From Candidatus Helarchaeota archaeon (lineage in GTDB: Archaea > Asgardarchaeota > Lokiarchaeia > Helarchaeales > JABXJV01), in contig JABXJV010000083.1 in NCBI GenBank assembly GCA_013375355.1, positions 1 to 16,268 on the forward strand: a stretch of DNA of 16,268 nt. Direction: 5' to 3'. Made by a program: the position numbers and the translations under genes. Numbering within the stretch: the stretch's first letter is position 1; every line of letters starts with the position of its first letter. The notes under the pieces were generated by a model that made no database searches, was not told the DNA's origin, and saw only the letters and a list, made by a program, of their open reading frames with translations. This document shows, piece by piece, positions 1 through 7,503 of the stretch.

Positions 1-162
1 CTTAACGATGTTTTTTACACATTTGACAATCTCATCACCTATTTTCTCCCAGCTTCTTTGCCTTTGTGTCATAGCCATTATTTTCTTTATAACCTTACCC
101 TCTGGACTAACCACACCAGCAAGTATCTTTGTGCCCCCCAAGTCAATCCCGATGTAACACAT
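1..162 (-). CDS. ROK-family sugar kinase / glucokinase, N-terminal fragment
   Basis: This is the first 54 codons of a gene that runs off the left edge. The translation begins MCYIGIDLGGTKILAGVV, the N-terminal phosphate-binding loop of the ROK/ASKHA fold (D7-L-G-G-T-K12), where ATP phosphates and Mg are held in glucokinases, N-acetylmannosamine kinases and ROK repressors. No helix-turn-helix precedes it, so a cytoplasmic sugar kinase is more likely than a ROK repressor. The sugar-binding and zinc motifs that would settle the substrate lie outside the window. The ATG at 160-162 has an AGAAGG-like Shine-Dalgarno a few bases upstream. It starts 24 nt after the stop of the M99 carboxypeptidase gene, so it may be read from the same transcript. 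Family assignment is strong; substrate is unknown. Confidence 0.85.
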   Translation of the reverse strand, partial: MCYIGIDLGGTKILAGVVSPEGKVIKKIMAMTQRQRSWEKIGDEIVKCVKNIVK

Positions 163-186
163 TTTTATACCTTCTGTAATAAGAAT

Positions 187-2109
187 TTAATATTCAATCA
201 CATCCACCTTAGTTATATTCTTTGGAGAAATATCGACATATATCTTTCCAAATATATTGTCGATCCTCGAAACCCGAATCTCGTATCTTTCACCTTTCCC
301 TGAAACAGAGTAGTTTTTCAAAAGATTATTGCCGAGCCTAATATCCATATTCATATCATTTGCACCCCTCCTACCCACAAAACCATAAAAATTAACATTG
401 ACACCAAATTCATCTATACCTGGGATATTGGTCTTTACACCAACTATTTTAATACAATCATTATAAGAGACATTTAAAACTTCGCCGTCGTAAAACCATA
501 GTTTCTTATCTTCATTTAATATTAAGACAACAAATTCGAGTTTCGGTTCAATTATGTTAACATAAACTTTATCAAATATTTCAAGAAAACCTTTTTCTCT
601 ACGTTCGATTCTTATTTCATACTTTCCACCTTTCTTATCGAGTGAATAAAAGGGGAGCAAATCTCTCTGTGTATTAATAACATATCCCCTATCTTCAGCG
701 GATTTATCGGGTGGCTCAAACCCATAAAAATTAACACTTATATCCCCATACCTTTTTAATGATGGAGATATATCTGTTACCTTTATTTCATCACCTTTTA
801 CAACGCTTATCTCCTCTTCTGGAAAAACTACTAATCTTCTATTGTTCACACTGACCAAGAAATAATCTTCACCCAAACTTATTTCCCTGGTTTTTTCTTT
901 TGTTTCTCTTCTCAAGACCATATATACGGAGCCGCAATTATATTTATCCTTGCTGACATTTATTCTTGCATTTTTATAAACTTTAAATTTTTTCTTTAAA
1001 TCCTGAATCCCTCCATAATCTTTTATATCTACCGTAATTCCTCTCTTGTAATTTGTTTCGACGTGGGTAATTTCAACCTCATCACCAGGCTCAACATAAA
1101 AAGTTTCATTATTTTTTAAACTTATAGGGACCTGATTATTTATCGAAATATTTATAAATTTTAGAACTGGTTTGTCGATATAAACTCTCGGATATTCGGG
1201 TATAATATTAAATTCCTTCATAAATTCATTTATGACCCAACTTATATGTTTAATTTTCATCTCCATATTAGGAAGTTCTTTCGAAACTTCTATCCCGAAA
1301 GCAGGGATTTCAAGATTAGTGAGTGCATAATACGTAGCGGAAAGTCTCTGTTCTTTATGAGGAGAGTCCTTTTCTGAAGTTCGGTGATTGTTAAAACGAA
1401 AATAGTATTTTTCGTTTATCACTTTCTTGTTAACAGAGTTTAGTACTTTTTTTGCAAGTTTTTCAAGATGTATATAATTGTTTTTTTTGCTTGAATAATA
1501 TATGTCGCTGTCAGCTATGATTGATTGACCAAAACGCATTGGATTTCTTAACTTATCTATGTAAGTCTCTATGTAAAATCCACTACCTTCATGGAGATTT
1601 AGAACTATATCACTTTCAGACATCAATTGTTTAATCTTTTCAACGATGATTTCATCATAATCTCTTGGTTTTTTATTCTGTGCAAATTTCCGATTCATAT
1701 CACCTTTAATACCTCTCTGGTCGTGAATAATTGTATTAAAATTTGCCCTCGGAACAACAATCAGATTCCCCTTTTCTAAAGCAATATTAACATATTCATC
1801 GGCAGTCAAATATCCTCCAGGCTCATTATGCATTCCACCAATAATCAGCATAGTATTACCTTCTTGGGTCCCATAAACATAATAGATATTAAACTCATAT
1901 TCTGTATTTTCAAACAGAACATCTCTTTTGAACCTTACACCACTGCCAAACAACACTGTATCACTGCTGGAGAGGATTATCAAAAATAGTAAAAATATGA
2001 CCTTTAAAGAGTTTTTACCGATATTTTTTATTAAACTGAATAAGTTTAAAAAAAGCAAAATAGAGGAAAATATGCGGGATTTTTTCGAAGAGAGATAAAA
2101 TTTCATCAT
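187..2109 (-). CDS. M99/M14-type zinc carboxypeptidase (Csd4/Pgp1-like) with C-terminal beta-domain repeats
   Basis: A 640-residue exported protein. Residues 13-29 and 35-50 are hydrophobic; the second looks like the real signal peptide or anchor, so the N-terminus is unusually long. The M14-fold catalytic domain (about 60-305) shows a zinc-loop motif GGMHNEPGG (91-99), a GDMNR substrate-binding motif (136-140), a third ligand H173 in NLHEG, and the probable catalytic glutamate E274 in FGIEVSK. The rest (about 310-630) is three beta-rich modules; the last two share VNFYGF and YEIR motifs. This is the layout of Helicobacter Csd4 and Campylobacter Pgp1, DL-carboxypeptidases that cut peptidoglycan tripeptides to dipeptides and set helical shape. 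The gene starts 3 nt after the membrane-protein gene and follows a Csd6-like gene, which supports that role. The zinc motif reads HxE, not the usual HxxE. A different amidated substrate is possible. Confidence 0.8.
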   Translation of the reverse strand: MMKFYLSSKKSRIFSSILLFLNLFSLIKNIGKNSLKVIFLLFLIILSSSDTVLFGSGVRFKRDVLFENTEYEFNIYYVYGTQEGNTMLIIGGMHNEPGGYLTADEYVNIALEKGNLIVVPRANFNTIIHDQRGIKGDMNRKFAQNKKPRDYDEIIVEKIKQLMSESDIVLNLHEGSGFYIETYIDKLRNPMRFGQSIIADSDIYYSSKKNNYIHLEKLAKKVLNSVNKKVINEKYYFRFNNHRTSEKDSPHKEQRLSATYYALTNLEIPAFGIEVSKELPNMEMKIKHISWVINEFMKEFNIIPEYPRVYIDKPVLKFINISINNQVPISLKNNETFYVEPGDEVEITHVETNYKRGITVDIKDYGGIQDLKKKFKVYKNARINVSKDKYNCGSVYMVLRRETKEKTREISLGEDYFLVSVNNRRLVVFPEEEISVVKGDEIKVTDISPSLKRYGDISVNFYGFEPPDKSAEDRGYVINTQRDLLPFYSLDKKGGKYEIRIERREKGFLEIFDKVYVNIIEPKLEFVVLILNEDKKLWFYDGEVLNVSYNDCIKIVGVKTNIPGIDEFGVNVNFYGFVGRRGANDMNMDIRLGNNLLKNYSVSGKGERYEIRVSRIDNIFGKIYVDISPKNITKVDVIEY

Positions 2110-2112
2110 AAA

Positions 2113-2892
2113 CTAAGCTGTTAGGCTCCATCTATTATACTTACTTTTTAATAATAGTTCACCTTTAATTGAATATATATATATGTAAATTGAATCATAA
2201 TCATCAAATTCACCATCGAATTCAAACTCTGCTTTAACAATTTTAAATCTTTCTATTGAAAACCAAGTAGTAGATGTAAGGGTTGCACTTTTATAATCTA
2301 CTATCTCTCCTTTATTATTGAGAGTAGTATTTGGAAAACTTCTATATACGACGGTTCTTTTCTTTTTATCTTCGACCACTAATATCCAATAACCAGTAAT
2401 TTTAGAAATCTGATTTACATTAATGATTTTAAATATAACCTTTATCCCTGGTATTTTATCACTTTTTTCAACTTGAAAATCCTCTACTGTAACCTTGCAA
2501 GAATCGGAATCAGTGGAAAAAACATCAATAGTTTTACCCTCGAGATTTTCAACAACATCTTTCTGGGGTTCTTTAGCTATTTCCTCTCTGGCTTCTTCCT
2601 CTATTTCTTTCAGTTTTATAATTTCGCCCGCAGCCCTTTCTTCCAAAATATCACTCTTATAACTTTCTTCAGAAGAGATTATCCTTTCATCTCTTTCAAT
2701 CTTTTCAACCATTGCAAGTAGGTCACTGTTCTCACGATAAATAAATACATACCCATATAATAATCCGATAAAAGCCAGTATAAGTGAAATTAACCCCGCT
2801 GCAAGATAAAAAAGTTTTTTAACCTCTACCTTTATAGACCTTATCTTCCCACTCTGCCTCACAAACACTACGGTTAATATATCATCTTCCAT
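2113..2892 (-). CDS. Single-pass membrane protein with coiled coil, unknown function, in the cell-shape operon
   Basis: I do not recognise this family. The 259 residues comprise a short basic cytoplasmic N-terminus (1-27, with KIRSIKVEVKK), one transmembrane helix at about 28-51, a charged coiled-coil-like stretch rich in Glu and Lys (about 54-112), and a beta-rich presumably periplasmic domain (about 120-255). The N-terminus resembles the membrane-anchor start of some M23 endopeptidases, but no M23 zinc motif or other catalytic signature follows. Its start overlaps the end of the Csd6-like gene by 11 nt and its stop is 3 nt before the M99 gene, so the three are translationally coupled. The ATG has an AAAGGTAA ribosome site. 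By position and topology it could be a scaffold for the two peptidoglycan-trimming enzymes, analogous to bitopic Csd5 of Helicobacter; this is inference, as no SH3 domain is evident. Confidence 0.85.
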   Translation of the reverse strand: MEDDILTVVFVRQSGKIRSIKVEVKKLFYLAAGLISLILAFIGLLYGYVFIYRENSDLLAMVEKIERDERIISSEESYKSDILEERAAGEIIKLKEIEEEAREEIAKEPQKDVVENLEGKTIDVFSTDSDSCKVTVEDFQVEKSDKIPGIKVIFKIINVNQISKITGYWILVVEDKKKRTVVYRSFPNTTLNNKGEIVDYKSATLTSTTWFSIERFKIVKAEFEFDGEFDDYDSIYIYIYSIKGELLLKSKYNRWSLTA

Positions 2893-3949
2893 TTAATATT
2901 ACCTTTTTTTTATCTATTCCTGCAAAAATTGGTTCATCTTGTTTCCATTCTTCTCCGATAATTTTAAATTTCTCACCATTTTCGCGTATATAAAGTCTTT
3001 TAAATCCTTGGTCCGAATATTGATCAGAATTAAATTTTTGTCCAAAGTTTACAATATAGTCATTCCCCTTTTTCAAAATACTTAAATCATCAATCTTCAC
3101 ATTAATCCAGGAATATCTATTAAACAATCTTCTCTTATAATTTCTCCACCTTTTACAATTTTTCTTTTGAGAATAAAAATATTTGGAATAATTTTTCATG
3201 TATTCATCTACATTTCTACTCTGCCAACTCTCAATCCATTTATTAATAAACAATTCTACCTCGTTCTTATAAGTAGAAGTCTGTTGAGGGTTTAAATACA
3301 TAATTTCCTTTTCGACAATTATAGGTGTTTTATTAAGGAATATATAATTAGATAAATTCATTATATCTTCATTATCAACAATTATACAGCCTTGAGTACT
3401 ATATGGCAACTTAGCACGAACTGGTTCATCTGTAGCATGAAGCCAGATTCCATATCCATTTTTCTCCTCCAATCGGTCAAACTTATTAGGATAATCCATT
3501 ACAAAAGCACGAACACCGTATTTCTCTGGAAGTTCTTCCCCCTCTTTTATTTCTTCAAAATAATATATACCTTCAGGAGTTTTGCGATCGCCAACCTCCT
3601 CTTTGTTTCCGGTAACTTGGCCAGTAGAACATGAATAGATGTTAAGAAGCCTTGGCCTATCTTCAATTGAGTATAGGTATAACTTCTGAGATGATTTCTC
3701 CACAAGAATCGCATAAGGGGAATCATTCCGATTTATAAACATTACATTGTAGGGTATCCTTTCAACACTGTATAATGATATGTCTCCAGAATTAATTAAA
3801 TCATCCCTTTTTAATTCCTGAGAAAGTATTTCAGATTCTTTAAATAATCCAATAAATATAAGAATAACAAGTAATAACAAAGTTAGATATCCTATTTCCT
3901 TCATAATTAATTTAACAAAAATTCTTAGGGATATACAAAATTCCTTCAA
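2882..3949 (-). CDS. L,D-transpeptidase/L,D-carboxypeptidase fold protein, Csd6/Pgp2-like (YkuD + NTF2-like)
   Basis: A 355-residue protein with an N-terminal membrane anchor or signal (about 18-36), a YkuD catalytic domain (about 78-213) and a C-terminal NTF2-like domain (about 226-337). The YkuD active site is visible: H171 in IWLHATDEP and nucleophile C188 in STQGCIIV. The C-terminal module begins with FINKWIESWQSRNVDEYM, typical of NTF2-like domains fused to YkuD. This pairing is that of Helicobacter Csd6, an L,D-carboxypeptidase trimming tetrapeptides to tripeptides, the substrate of Csd4. Finding a Csd4-like gene in the same operon fits that sequential chemistry, though 3-3 crosslinking is not excluded. 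The start given is a TTG at 3947-3949 with only a weak GAG upstream. An ATG at 3902-3904 (residue 16) would give a more standard signal sequence and may be the true start; neither has a clear ribosome site. Confidence 0.85.
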   Translation of the reverse strand: MKEFCISLRIFVKLIMKEIGYLTLLLLVILIFIGLFKESEILSQELKRDDLINSGDISLYSVERIPYNVMFINRNDSPYAILVEKSSQKLYLYSIEDRPRLLNIYSCSTGQVTGNKEEVGDRKTPEGIYYFEEIKEGEELPEKYGVRAFVMDYPNKFDRLEEKNGYGIWLHATDEPVRAKLPYSTQGCIIVDNEDIMNLSNYIFLNKTPIIVEKEIMYLNPQQTSTYKNEVELFINKWIESWQSRNVDEYMKNYSKYFYSQKKNCKRWRNYKRRLFNRYSWINVKIDDLSILKKGNDYIVNFGQKFNSDQYSDQGFKRLYIRENGEKFKIIGEEWKQDEPIFAGIDKKKVILNGR

Positions 3950-4298
3950 TAATACTCAATTAAACTTGAATCAAACTTATATATACAAACAATTTTCCAA
4001 GAATTAAAACTTAAAAAATACGAAAGAAATCCTTTATATCATAATATATTTTAGTTTTACAAATTTAATAAAATTTTATAACTATGTCAATATTTTTTTT
4101 ATAGTTCCGATAAATTTTTTATTTTTTTTACCAACCTTTCAAAATCGAATTATAAAAAAATCAAAACAACAATCACATATTTCATCATTAGATAATATTT
4201 AAGTTATTTGGATAATCACTATTTTAGAATATCAGCATTTTAAATTATATAAACCTAACTATGGATGCCAAAGATAGATTTAACGGGAAAAGAATAAT
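3950..4298. other. 349-bp AT-rich intergenic region upstream of the cell-shape operon
   Basis: This gap separates the receiver gene from the Csd6-like gene, both on the minus strand. It is almost pure A and T with long T runs. I see no hairpin followed by a T run that would serve as a terminator for the receiver gene and no convincing small ORF. The only recognisable element is a perfect TTGACA box on the minus strand at 4085-4090, listed separately. Confidence 0.6.
4062..4090 (-). promoter_or_regulatory. Candidate sigma70-type promoter for the Csd6-like operon
   Basis: Reading the minus strand, a perfect TTGACA -35 box (4085-4090) is followed after 17 nt by TAAATT (4062-4067), a 4/6 match to TATAAT. 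It lies roughly 115 nt upstream of the TTG start of the Csd6-like gene. In DNA this AT-rich the -10 match carries little weight; the exact -35 box is the main support. Confidence 0.35.
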
Positions 4299-4652
4299 CT
4301 ACTCACCAATATATTCTCTCACCTTTGATTTCAATTCAGACAGGTCCGAAGATTTTATAACATATGCTTTAGCAGCCCAACTCATAAAATTGTCCATATA
4401 ACTTGAATACGCTGAATTTATTACTATAGGTATATCTTTATTCTTTTCAAGAATTTTTTTCATCACATCAATTCCATCCATCTGGGGCATTCTAATATCC
4501 ATAATAATCAGGTCTGGAGATTCTTTTTCAGCAATCTTTATGGCTTCTTTACCTTCTGCTGCAAGAAGCACTTCATATCCTTCCTCTATAAATTCATTTT
4601 TATAAAGGATTCGAAGATTTTTCTCATCTTCTACTATCAATAATTTTGCCAA
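4299..4652 (-). CDS. Stand-alone receiver-domain response regulator (CheY/Spo0F-like)
   Basis: A 117-residue single receiver domain with no output domain. The acidic pocket is E8-D9, the phosphoacceptor is D52 in IIMDIRMPQMDG, the switch Ser is S80 in VINSAYSS and the conserved Lys is K100 in YVIKSSD. It would act in the cytoplasm as a phosphate carrier or protein-binding switch. It lies 76 nt downstream of a soluble histidine kinase gene in the same direction, so that kinase is the likely phosphodonor. The start is a TTG at 4650-4652, preceded by a strong GGAGG 7 nt away; the overlapping ATG is out of frame. No DNA-binding partner is encoded nearby, so the downstream target is unknown. Confidence 0.93.
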   Translation of the reverse strand: MAKLLIVEDEKNLRILYKNEFIEEGYEVLLAAEGKEAIKIAEKESPDLIIMDIRMPQMDGIDVMKKILEKNKDIPIVINSAYSSYMDNFMSWAAKAYVIKSSDLSELKSKVREYIGE

Positions 4653-4659
4653 TTCAATT

Positions 4660-4664
4660 CCTCC
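4660..4664 (-). promoter_or_regulatory. Ribosome binding site selecting a TTG start
   Basis: GGAGG on the minus strand, 7 nt before the TTG at 4650-4652. It fixes the start of the receiver protein at TTG, giving the canonical N-terminus AKLLIVEDE; no in-frame ATG lies at a suitable distance. Confidence 0.75.
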
Positions 4665-4728
4665 ATTTTTTTATTTTTTTGAATGCTGGGAGACATTCTT
4701 GTCTGTCTTGTTTTTATTAAAAATTCTA

Positions 4729-6870
4729 TCATTTCATTTTATAATTATTAACAGAATGTTTAGTAATGGGGAAACTTACTATAAAAGTAGTCCCTTTATT
4801 TAATTCACTTTTTATATCAATATCACAGTTATGGTTTGACAAAATTTGCTTACAGATTGTAAGCCCTAATCCCATCCCTGCAGATTTTGTTGTAAAGAAA
4901 GGGTTAAAAATGTCTCTTACCATATATTCAGGAACACCACTCCCAGTATCCTCTATCTCAATCCTCACTTGGTCATCAAATAAATAACTTCTTAAAAATA
5001 GTTTTCCGCTTGAAGGCATTGCCTGAACAGCATTTCTGAACAAATTGAGAAAAACCTGAGAGATTTCCCAATCATCATAATACAATTCTGGTAAGTTTCT
5101 GTCAAGAGATTTTTCAAGTATTATTTTATGAGAATTGAACTCCTCACTCATTATTTTAACAACTCTCTCAATGGTATCATTTATATTTTTCAATTTTTTA
5201 TCAGAGACATATATTGGCTTGGTAAAACCAACGATATCGGCAAGGATTTTCTCCAGTCTTGCAACTTCCTGAATAATAATATTTAAACGTTCCAAGTTAA
5301 TATTACCACTTTCAAGTTCCCTTTTTATAAGCCTTGCAAATCCGCCTATTGATACTAAAGGATTTCTGATTTCGTGTGCTATTCTTGCAGTTACCTCCCC
5401 AACTGTAGCCAGCCTCTGTGCCTGCATAAGTTTTTCCTGGCTTTTCTCGAGGTCATTATACGTCTCTCCGAGCAATTTCAATTTCTCTTCAAGACTGGTG
5501 TAAAGTTTGGCATTTTCAATTGCAAGACTTGACTGGTGAGCAAACAAACGCAATAGTCCTATCTCCTCTTCAAGTATTCTCTTACCAGATATTGCATTAT
5601 CCACAACAAGAACACCAATTGATCTTTCTCTTCCGATTAGCGGAATTACGATAAAATGGTCGGTATTGAATTCATTTAACAGATTCAAGGTTTCAGGGTC
5701 TGAGGTCTTTTCCTTCTCTACTCTTATATGCTGACCAGTGTTAAAAGATTTAACAAGGGTATTACTTTTATTTGAGACAGGTATTTTTATATTTTTTACG
5801 ATATTCGTAATAGCAACATCAGTTTTATCTACATTATCTTTATATAGATTTAATATATCTTTAAGTGACCTTGGTCTTCCCAGGGAAGACCAGATTCTCA
5901 CCGCTTCTTCAGGATTGGATGGACCGACTGCATTCTTTCCCTCAAGAAGCATTTCATTCTCATTGTAAATAAAAAGAAAGGCTCTATTAAATCTGAAACC
6001 CTCACCAGCAGTAGCTCCGGTGAGCATTAAATTTAAAATCTCATTCTCATCGTGCGTTCCATGAATAAATTCTGCTATTTCATTAAGTTTCGATAATTCC
6101 TCTATGGTGTTCTTTAATTCTTCCTCTATTTTTTTCCTATCGGTGATATTTTTTATTATCTCAGAAAAGCCTATTATATCATTATTTTTATTTCTTAAAA
6201 GTGTTCTTGTAACCTCAGCTATGATTCTTTTTCCTGACTTAGTAATTCTTTCGGTTTCGTGATTCACAATAGCATTATTCTCTAAAACAACCTCTTCAAT
6301 CCAATCCAGTTCCCTCTCTTCAATAAGTCTTTTTGGAAGTAAAAAATCGAGCCTTTTACCGAGCACCTCTTCAGATTTATATTCAAAAATGGTCTCTGCT
6401 CCCTTGTTCCAGCTTTTTATCCTTCCGCTACTGTCAAGACTTATTATCGCATCCGCGGAATTATGAACAACATTCGAAAGAAACTTGTTCATTTCAATAA
6501 TCTCATAGGCTAACTTCTCACGCTTGGAAAGATTTATTATTAATAAAAGAATGTGTTCTGGCTTTTCACTTCCCTCTCTTATCGGAATAAATATACTTCG
6601 GCAGTATTCAATGCGGTCATCTTTTGTTTTCCAGGGAGTTATAATCCTTTCAATTTCACTTGACTTAAAAGCAGACTCCAAAACTCTTTCACAACCCTCT
6701 GTATTTTTTAAAACAACTTCGCAATCCTTCCCAATTAGATCACCTTCGGATTCATATCTTTTTAAAATATAGTCGTTTGCCCACCAAATTCTTCGGTCTA
6801 TACCTATAAGCAATACACCTATTTCGAACTCGGATACAATATTACTTACCTTCTCAAATACTTCTAACAT
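4729..6870 (-). CDS. Soluble PAS-PAS-GAF sensor histidine kinase
   Basis: A 713-residue kinase with no transmembrane segment, so it senses a cytoplasmic signal. Domains in order: an N-terminal PAS (about 10-115), a second PAS (about 128-247, with SADAIISLDSSGRIKSWNKG), a coiled linker, a GAF domain (about 270-455) of the GEGFRFNRAFLF...AVGPSNPEEA type, a HisKA dimerisation helix with phosphoacceptor H499 in AHEIRNPL, and an HATPase_c domain. The ATP-binding boxes are complete: N-box N609/N613, G1 DTGSG (641-645), F-box NPFFTTK (656-662), G2 GMGLGL (665-670). The ATG at 6868-6870 has an AAAGGA ribosome site very close to it. The receiver gene follows 76 nt downstream and is the natural partner. 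The PAS and GAF ligands cannot be told; there are no obvious heme or flavin residues. Confidence 0.93.
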   Translation of the reverse strand: MLEVFEKVSNIVSEFEIGVLLIGIDRRIWWANDYILKRYESEGDLIGKDCEVVLKNTEGCERVLESAFKSSEIERIITPWKTKDDRIEYCRSIFIPIREGSEKPEHILLLIINLSKREKLAYEIIEMNKFLSNVVHNSADAIISLDSSGRIKSWNKGAETIFEYKSEEVLGKRLDFLLPKRLIEERELDWIEEVVLENNAIVNHETERITKSGKRIIAEVTRTLLRNKNNDIIGFSEIIKNITDRKKIEEELKNTIEELSKLNEIAEFIHGTHDENEILNLMLTGATAGEGFRFNRAFLFIYNENEMLLEGKNAVGPSNPEEAVRIWSSLGRPRSLKDILNLYKDNVDKTDVAITNIVKNIKIPVSNKSNTLVKSFNTGQHIRVEKEKTSDPETLNLLNEFNTDHFIVIPLIGRERSIGVLVVDNAISGKRILEEEIGLLRLFAHQSSLAIENAKLYTSLEEKLKLLGETYNDLEKSQEKLMQAQRLATVGEVTARIAHEIRNPLVSIGGFARLIKRELESGNINLERLNIIIQEVARLEKILADIVGFTKPIYVSDKKLKNINDTIERVVKIMSEEFNSHKIILEKSLDRNLPELYYDDWEISQVFLNLFRNAVQAMPSSGKLFLRSYLFDDQVRIEIEDTGSGVPEYMVRDIFNPFFTTKSAGMGLGLTICKQILSNHNCDIDIKSELNKGTTFIVSFPITKHSVNNYKMK

Positions 6871-7183
6871 TTTCCTTTAATCATCCTAATATTTTAAAAA
6901 ATAAAAGTATTACATTTCTTAATTATTTTTACAATATTTTTTTTTAAAAGTTTCCAAAAAAATAAATCTTTTTTAATTACACTGTATCAGGCTCATTAAA
7001 AATTCTTGAAGAAAAATTTTCCCATTGAACATAAATTTATAATTAAATATTTCCCCTAATCTTCAAAATTTCAAGTAAAAATCAAATTATTATAGACCCA
7101 AAAAAAATTGGAAATATCTTAATTATTTAATTTATCTAAAATAAAGAATCATAAATATTTTATTGGAAAAAACATTATCTTGC

Positions 7184-7198
7184 CGGCATTATATTTGC
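7184..7198 (+). promoter_or_regulatory. Weak sigma54-like -24/-12 element
   Basis: The plus strand reads CGGCAT, five bases, then TTGC. This keeps the invariant GG-N10-GC spacing of sigma54 promoters (consensus TGGCAC-N5-TTGC) with two mismatches in the -24 box. It stands out in an otherwise nearly GC-free stretch and points toward the miniprotein about 110 nt downstream. No sigma54 gene or enhancer-binding activator is in the window, so this may be chance. Confidence 0.2.
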
Positions 7199-7291
7199 CT
7201 TTGCAATCGTAGAATTTGATGATATTTTTTTCTCCATATTAATATTATAACAATTAAATTCCGATATATAATATAGAAAGCATTTTTTGTT

Positions 7292-7297
7292 TATAAT
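7292..7297 (+). promoter_or_regulatory. Candidate -10 box for the miniprotein gene
   Basis: A perfect TATAAT ends 14 nt before the ATG at 7312. No good -35 box lies 16-18 nt upstream and the gene has no Shine-Dalgarno. If used, it would give a very short or nearly leaderless transcript. Support is weak because TATAAT is common by chance in this base composition. Confidence 0.3.
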
Positions 7298-7311
7298 TTA
7301 ATAAGTTTATT

Positions 7312-7503
7312 ATGTATAGAATTAACATTAAAAATTGTAAAACGTGCAAGCATTTTTATAGAGATGGAAACTATAACCCTCACTGTAGAAAATACAAAAA
7401 AATGATTCCGGATTCAATTGAAAATTGCATTAAATGGGAAGAAAAGACTTTCAGCGGGATATTCGGGTTTATTACTCCAGACAAATCTACAATAAAAACA
7501 TAA
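7312..7503 (+). CDS. Four-cysteine miniprotein, putative small zinc-binding protein
   Basis: A 63-residue ORF and the only convincing plus-strand gene. Its N-terminal half is non-random: CKTCKHF at C9/C12, then C25 in PHCRKYK and C39 in ENCIKW, with Pro and aromatic residues between. The CxxC...C...C pattern with KHF and KWE flanks recalls widespread tiny Cys-rich proteins proposed to bind zinc or an Fe-S cluster. Residues 46-63 are low in character. It stands in otherwise AT-only intergenic sequence, overlaps no other gene, and is convergent with thioredoxin (85 nt between stops). There is no Shine-Dalgarno. I assign no function; a metal-binding role is inference from the cysteines only, and a spurious ORF is possible but unlikely given the spacing. 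Confidence 0.65.
   Translation: MYRINIKNCKTCKHFYRDGNYNPHCRKYKKMIPDSIENCIKWEEKTFSGIFGFITPDKSTIKT

Larger units (their letters stand above)
6871..7311. other. 441-bp AT-rich divergent intergenic region
   Basis: This gap lies between the divergently transcribed histidine kinase (minus) and the four-Cys miniprotein (plus), so it should hold promoters for both. It is mostly A/T homopolymer-like sequence. The only less AT-rich patch is around 7181-7210, which contains a GG-N10-GC arrangement resembling a sigma54 site. A TATAAT lies at 7292-7297. No ORF of note, RNA gene or strong hairpin was seen. Confidence 0.55.

Noticed and set aside
58..303. Plus-strand 81-codon open frame at the left edge
   Set aside because: It overlaps the ROK kinase start, the M99 stop and their junction on the opposite strand, and has no recognisable motif.
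2173..2184. (AT)6 run that looks like a microsatellite and phase-variation site
   Set aside because: It encodes an alternating Ile-Tyr strand in the bitopic membrane protein; six dinucleotide units is short and the frame is intact, so slippage control is not supported.
4691..4704. AGACA/TGTCT hairpin between the kinase and receiver genes
   Set aside because: Only 5 bp with a 4-nt loop and no T run; expected by chance and insufficient for a terminator or attenuator.
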